A DNA stretch of 37,502 nucleotides. Origin: an uncultured Clostridia bacterium. GTDB lineage: Bacteria > Bacillota > Clostridia > TANB77 > CAG-508. The translations under genes were made by a program, and so were the position numbers. The notes under the pieces were generated by a model. That model was not told where the DNA came from. It did not search any database and was given only the letters and a program-made list of their open reading frames with translations. Within the stretch, counting starts at the first letter, position 1. Each line of letters begins with the position of its first letter. The stretch is taken from assembly GCA_944392945.1 (NCBI GenBank), contig CALXYJ010000013.1, forward strand, positions 1 to 37,502. The letters are read 5' to 3'. Below, in pieces: positions 33,850 through 37,502 of the stretch.

Positions 33850-36463
33850 ATGGATCTAATTGGAAGTTTAGCTGATAAAAGTAATGTTAGAGGAATAACA
33901 TTAAATAGTCAGAATATAGATTTATTTAATATAATAGAACAAGCACAAAGTCGTGAAGATGCAGTGCAAAGAGTTTATGAATATTTAGATGGAATATTAC
34001 AAGCTAATAGAATGTCTAAAGAGATGAATTCACAAGGATTAAGTACTACACAGAAGATTAAGAGAGTTGTAGATGAGAAAGCGAGTAGTGTGCCTAATAA
34101 AGACGAATTTAAAAAATTTTTGTTAGGAAATGCAATGCAAATAAGAGCAAATTGGGACTCGAAAGAAAGTTTAGAAAAACTATTCGATGGAAAAGAAATA
34201 GATAGTACTTATATTGATACAATTTTAGATTTAAAGAAATATTTTGCATATCAGACACATGGAATCTTAACATTTCTAGTAGATAAAGATGGACAAACTA
34301 TAGATCCAGAGAGTGAAGAAATAGATATAGATAAAGATAAAACATACCAAAAAGTAGAGGCATTATATGAATATGTTGTTGGCAGTTTAGAAAATGGAGA
34401 GAATAGATTTAATAGATTAACACTTGATGGACAAGGAAAATTTGGAACAGTAGCAGGTGTTATGAGAACAGAGAATGAAGCGCAGGCTGAGCCACAAGAT
34501 TATAATCTTAAACCACTAACACAGGGATATGAATTTGCAAAAATAAATGGAATTAAAGAGGTCTATATTAATGCACTTGTATTTTTTAAAGATTTTCCAA
34601 ACAGATTAGTAGGTGGAACTAAAGAACAATATGAAACAGCATTAATCAATTACGGAAAAGCGATAGCTTCTGTTGCTAAAGAATATGAATTACAAGGAAT
34701 CCATACAGTTGTAGATATGTTTAATGAGCTCGTGGATTATAATGAGCCTTTTTCAGAGAGAACAAATAACTGGATGTCAAAATTAAGTGTTGAAGATTTA
34801 TGTAGAATAGCATTAACATTAAAACAAGAAATGCCAGATGTTGATTTTGGTTACAATGATTGGAATTTTGAAAATCCTGAAAAGAGAAAAACAATATTTG
34901 AAGTTATTGAAAAAATACAAGAATTTGAAAGACAAAATAATTGTAAGATTATAGATCACATTGGAACTCAATGTCATACAAGTATAAATGATATTGAGGG
35001 GTTAAGAAAATCTATTGAAGAATTACAACAATTTGGGTTACCAATAGATATAACAGAATTAGATATTTCTAAAGGTTTAGATGGTGTTGATTATGCAGTA
35101 GCAACACCAGAGGAATTAAGTGCAATAAGAAAATATGAACAAAAATTACAGAATGATATGATGAAGATGATGAGTGAATTTGTAAGAAATGGAAAAGTAA
35201 GAGGAATTACATCTTGGAGTATAACTGATGAATTGTGCCCAGATTTTTGTGATGGGAAACAAGCATCTATTACAGGTATGAGTTATGATAGTAAAACGAG
35301 TTTTACTTTTTCTGGTAAAGATATGGATAAAGAAATTGAAATGACTTTAGAAGAAATGCAGTTAATACAAGAACATATATCAAGAATTAGAGAAAGCAAG
35401 AAAGAAGAAGTAAATCAAAACCCAACACAAGACTTTTGTTTTCATACACATACCCAAAGGTGTGGACATGGAGCAAAAGATACAGGAGATGAAGAATGGA
35501 TTGAGCATGCAATAAAAGGTGGAATTAAAAAATTAGCATTTACAGACCATATTCCATTACCAGATGGTATGAACCATAAAGCAAATTCAAGAATGGATAT
35601 TGCAGAAACCCAATCGTATTTGATATCTATTCATTATTTGCAAGAAAAATATAAAGGACAAATAGAAATAGAATCTGGTTTTGAATTTGAATATTCAAAC
35701 AGAGATTTAGCACATTTACAAGAATTAAAATCAAAAGCAGATAAAATGGTATTAGGTCAGCACTTTGTAATTGATGGTGATGGAAAAGAATATGGAATAG
35801 CAAGAGAAAATGGTGGAAAACAAATAAGTGATGAAGTATTAGATTTATATGCAGAGTCAATTATATCTGCAATGGATAAGGGATTACCAGATGTTATTGC
35901 ACACCCAGATTTATTTATGCAAGCAAGAGATAGTTTTGGAACAAAGGAAGAAAAAATTACAAGAGCAATTTGTAGAAAAGCCATTGAAAAAGAAATTCCA
36001 TTAGAAATAAATTTTGGTAAAATAGCTTCAAAAATTGAAAGTGGTTTACCATTAGATGAATTGAAGAAAAGAATACCTTATCCATCTCCAGAGTTTTGGA
36101 AGATAGTTGCAGAAGAAACAAGTATTGCAAAAGAAAAACGGAAAAGATTTACTTGTAATCTATGGAAAAGATGCACACTTCCCAGAACAACTATCAACTG
36201 AAAAGGATTATGAAATAGCAAAAGCACTTATAGGAGAACAAACTTTAGAACAATTACGCATAGTAACTGAACATAAGGAATTAGAAAAACTAACTAGAAA
36301 GCAAATTAAAACTAAATCTATACAAGGACTAGTAAAAGAATCAATAGATGGTTTACCAGACTTAACAATATTAGATGATATAGAACAAGCACAAGTAACT
36401 CAACAAAGAGTAATTACTGAACAGAGGGAAGAACAAAATAATTCAAAAGATATAGGGGATTAG
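33850..36463 (+). CDS. GH10-like glycosidase domain fused to a PHP phosphoesterase domain, frame broken near the end
   Basis: ATG 33850 is preferred (GGAGG five bases before). Restored length is 870 residues. Residues ~195-470 follow the GH10 (xylanase-type) pattern: TENEAQAEP, acid/base E293 in DMFNEL, GYNDWN, HIGTQCHTS, nucleophile E403 in PIDITELDIS, and SWSITDE. The GH10 HTLVWH motif is replaced by NALVFF, so substrate binding must differ. Residues ~528 onward form a histidinol-phosphatase-like PHP domain: H532-x-H534, H540, TDH (566-567), GFEFEY, GQH, AHPD. The last PHP motif, YGKDAHFP, lies in another frame; removing the C at 36139 rejoins it. No signal peptide, so cytosolic. The ~190-residue N-terminus is unassigned. 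Confidence 0.82.
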
Positions 36464-36467
36464 TAAT

Positions 36468-36923
36468 ATGGTGGATAATAAATATGCAGTAGCATATAGT
36501 GAAGTATTAGAAATATTAAAACATATTCCAATAGAAGATTATAATAAGATACCAAAAACTAAAATTGAATTGTTTAAGACAAATGCAAACAATGAGTATA
36601 CATTTAATTATGATCCAAGCAAAACACTAGAAGAGCAAAATGTTTCAAATATTACAAAAGGAATTATAATACTTTTATTTAGAGATTATTGGGCAACCGA
36701 AATGCAGAGAAATAAGATTATTGCAAAACAGAATCATGATAGAATGAAATTAGAAGAAAAGAAGAAAGAAAAATATAATCCAGATAATATTTTTAGCAAC
36801 CATTATAAGAGTCTTTCTATAGATAATACAGAAAACAATCAAGAATTATCCTTAATAGAAACCAATAATATGAAGTGGTATAAGAAAATCTTGAAGTTAA
36901 TTAAAGATTTTTTTAGAAAATAA
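36468..36923 (+). CDS. Unknown protein following the GH10-PHP gene
   Basis: 151 residues; AGGGGA precedes ATG 36468, and the gap from the upstream gene is 4 bases, so the two are one operon. Helical N-domain (YAVAYSEVLEILKHIPIEDY, KTLEEQNVSNITKGIIILLF, RDYWATE), then a charged linker and a basic amphipathic C-terminal helix (WYKKILKLIKDFFRK) that could sit on the membrane. No family function recognised. Confidence 0.75.
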   Translation: MVDNKYAVAYSEVLEILKHIPIEDYNKIPKTKIELFKTNANNEYTFNYDPSKTLEEQNVSNITKGIIILLFRDYWATEMQRNKIIAKQNHDRMKLEEKKKEKYNPDNIFSNHYKSLSIDNTENNQELSLIETNNMKWYKKILKLIKDFFRK

Positions 36924-36943
36924 CAGGATTTACAAAATTTTAT

Positions 36944-36972
36944 TTGACTTTTTCATATAATCTATGTATAAT
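36944..36972 (+). promoter_or_regulatory. Promoter of a plus-strand small RNA
   Basis: TTGACT (36944-36949), 17-base spacer, TATAAT (36967-36972). Start expected near 36978. Confidence 0.75.
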
Positions 36973-36976
36973 AAAT

Positions 36977-37066
36977 ATAGGAAATGACAATTCCACAAAC
37001 GTGGTTTTGCCAGATATATTGAGAAAACTCACATCTACCTTGCAAAGAACAGATGTGAGTTTTTAT
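36977..37066 (+). ncRNA. Candidate small RNA (antitoxin-like), about 90 bases
   Basis: Lies between a near-consensus promoter and a perfect terminator, with no plausible open frame. Its first part (ATAGGAAATGA, 13 bases, GTGGTTTTGCCA) is repeated at the start of the convergent minus-strand transcript. Contains a CCAC-AAAC-GTGG hairpin (about 36993-37004). It overlaps only the 3' end of the minus transcript, by sharing the terminator. Confidence 0.6.
37024..37063. terminator. Bidirectional terminator shared by convergent transcripts
   Basis: AAAACTCACATCT (37024-37036) and AGATGTGAGTTTT (37051-37063), perfect 13-base stem, 14-base loop; ends in T on either strand. Confidence 0.88.
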
Positions 37067-37185
37067 TATTTATGTAGTTGCTTATCAATCCAGTTCTTAT
37101 AAAGAACTGTTAGTAAGGCAACGTTTAATGTTAAAGATAACATAAAGGATATTATAAAAAATAGTATCACTTTAACCATAAACAT
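37066..37185 (-). CDS. 39-residue hydrophobic peptide, type I toxin candidate
   Basis: ATG 37185 with GGAAGGG five bases upstream. One hydrophobic helix (residues ~4-28, VKVILFFIISFMLSLTLNVA) and a short charged tail (YKNWIDKQLHK), the build of membrane toxins of the Fst/Ldr/TxpA type. A long leader of about 70 bases includes hairpins GTGG-TTTTG-CCAC and ACGAA-TC-TTCGT just before the ribosome site, which could hold translation down. The stop codon abuts the shared terminator. No strong sequence match to a named toxin family was recognised. Confidence 0.55.
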   Translation of the reverse strand: MFMVKVILFFIISFMLSLTLNVALLTVLYKNWIDKQLHK

Positions 37186-37261
37186 CACCACCCTTCCTAC
37201 GAAGATTCGTAAAGATTGGTGGCAAAACCACATCTGCTTATCATCATTTCCTATGTCAGTT

Positions 37262-37290
37262 AGTATAGCATATAATTTATAATAAATCAA
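37262..37290 (-). promoter_or_regulatory. Promoter of the hydrophobic peptide transcript
   Basis: Minus strand TTGATT (37290-37285), 17-base spacer, TATACT (37267-37262). Confidence 0.68.
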
Positions 37291-37502
37291 CAGAAAAGAA
37301 ACAAATTTTCGCAAGCAATTTTAGAAAAAGTAGTTGATTTTTATATAATAATTTGATTGATTTAATATCAATCGTCAAGAGAGACAGAAAGTTGTAGATA
37401 ACTGCTTCGTTGGTACCAATATGGGAATTAGTGTAAATAGCTTGTATTTAAAAATACAGGCTATTTTACTTTTGGTAATTTAGTTTTTTTATCAATATTT
37501 GA
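37291..37502. other. Gene-free end of window with hairpins
   Basis: Contains a 7-base hairpin GATTGAT/ATCAATC (37355-37361, 37367-37373) and a terminator-like stem AATAGCTTGTATTT / AAATACAGGCTATT (37436-37449, 37452-37465) followed by T. May be a leader or small RNA for a gene beyond the edge; no confident promoter or open frame. Confidence 0.4.

Noticed and set aside
36977..37254. Classical Fst/par direct repeats
   Set aside because: The repeated blocks are inverted in the DNA, so the two RNAs carry identical, not complementary, 5' sequences.
37374..37470. T-box riboswitch suggested by TGGTACC near 37410
   Set aside because: The conserved GGGTGGnACCGCG block and specifier structure are absent; only a terminator-like stem is clear.
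1..37502. CRISPR array or tandem repeat array
   Set aside because: No set of regularly spaced direct repeats was seen on reading the window.

Overview
The window looks like about 37.5 kb of chromosome from an uncultured-type, low-GC, Gram-positive Clostridia relative (Firmicutes). The base composition is strongly AT-rich. Shine-Dalgarno sites are strong (GGAGG-type), and there are many textbook TTGACA/N17/TATAAT promoters and intrinsic terminators. Core genes (murF, yqeK, pth, rng, rimO, rbr, dut, dnaG, rpoD, feoAB) are of the clostridial type. A sigma-H-like promoter in front of dnaG-rpoD fits a Firmicute with Spo0H-type control. No phage structural genes, CRISPR array or rRNA were seen.

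Layout. (1) 1-1.5 kb: the 3' end of a formylglycine-generating-enzyme/C-type-lectin-fold gene whose last ~140 bases look like the variable region of a diversity-generating retroelement, then a decayed paralogue. (2) 1.6-4.6 kb: murF, yqeK and a zinc-finger-less DnaJ protein. (3) 4.6-7.7 kb: a transcription unit of two unknown small proteins and a VirD4/TraG coupling ATPase. (4) 7.7-12.4 kb: vanW-domain protein, pth, rng, rimO. (5) 12.4-17.1 kb: rubrerythrin (opposite strand), a deoxyribosyltransferase-like protein with a Ppx/GppA-like ASKHA protein, and a three-gene ABC-2 exporter. (6) 17.1-28.3 kb: feoA and feoB on the minus strand, with feoB cut in two by an 8,781-bp island that carries its own large serine integrase. 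(7) 28.4-33.6 kb: dut, a CarD-like regulator, dnaG, rpoD, a small unknown gene and tRNA-Met(CAT). (8) 33.6-37.5 kb: a GH10-like/PHP fusion protein, a small unknown gene, and a convergent small-RNA/small-hydrophobic-peptide pair resembling a type I toxin-antitoxin locus.

The most striking feature is the island in feoB. Both ends can be read to the base. A GCAC core is shared, the element ends form an imperfect inverted repeat, and removing the island rejoins feoB exactly in frame as a 690-residue protein. Its cargo is a divergent polysaccharide deacetylase/processive glycosyltransferase pair, a patatin-like lipase of foreign base composition, a membrane-anchored beta-rich protein, an ECF sigma factor fused to its own transmembrane and outer domain, and two small unknown proteins. 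It could act as a reversible switch trading ferrous iron uptake for surface-modifying cargo. That functional reading is inference; the insertion itself is seen directly.

Five reading frames are broken by single-base changes (first FGE-like gene, its paralogue, murF, traG, the GH10-PHP gene). Four of these are repaired by removing a C that sits just before GG. As murF is normally essential, consensus errors in the sequence are as likely as true mutations.
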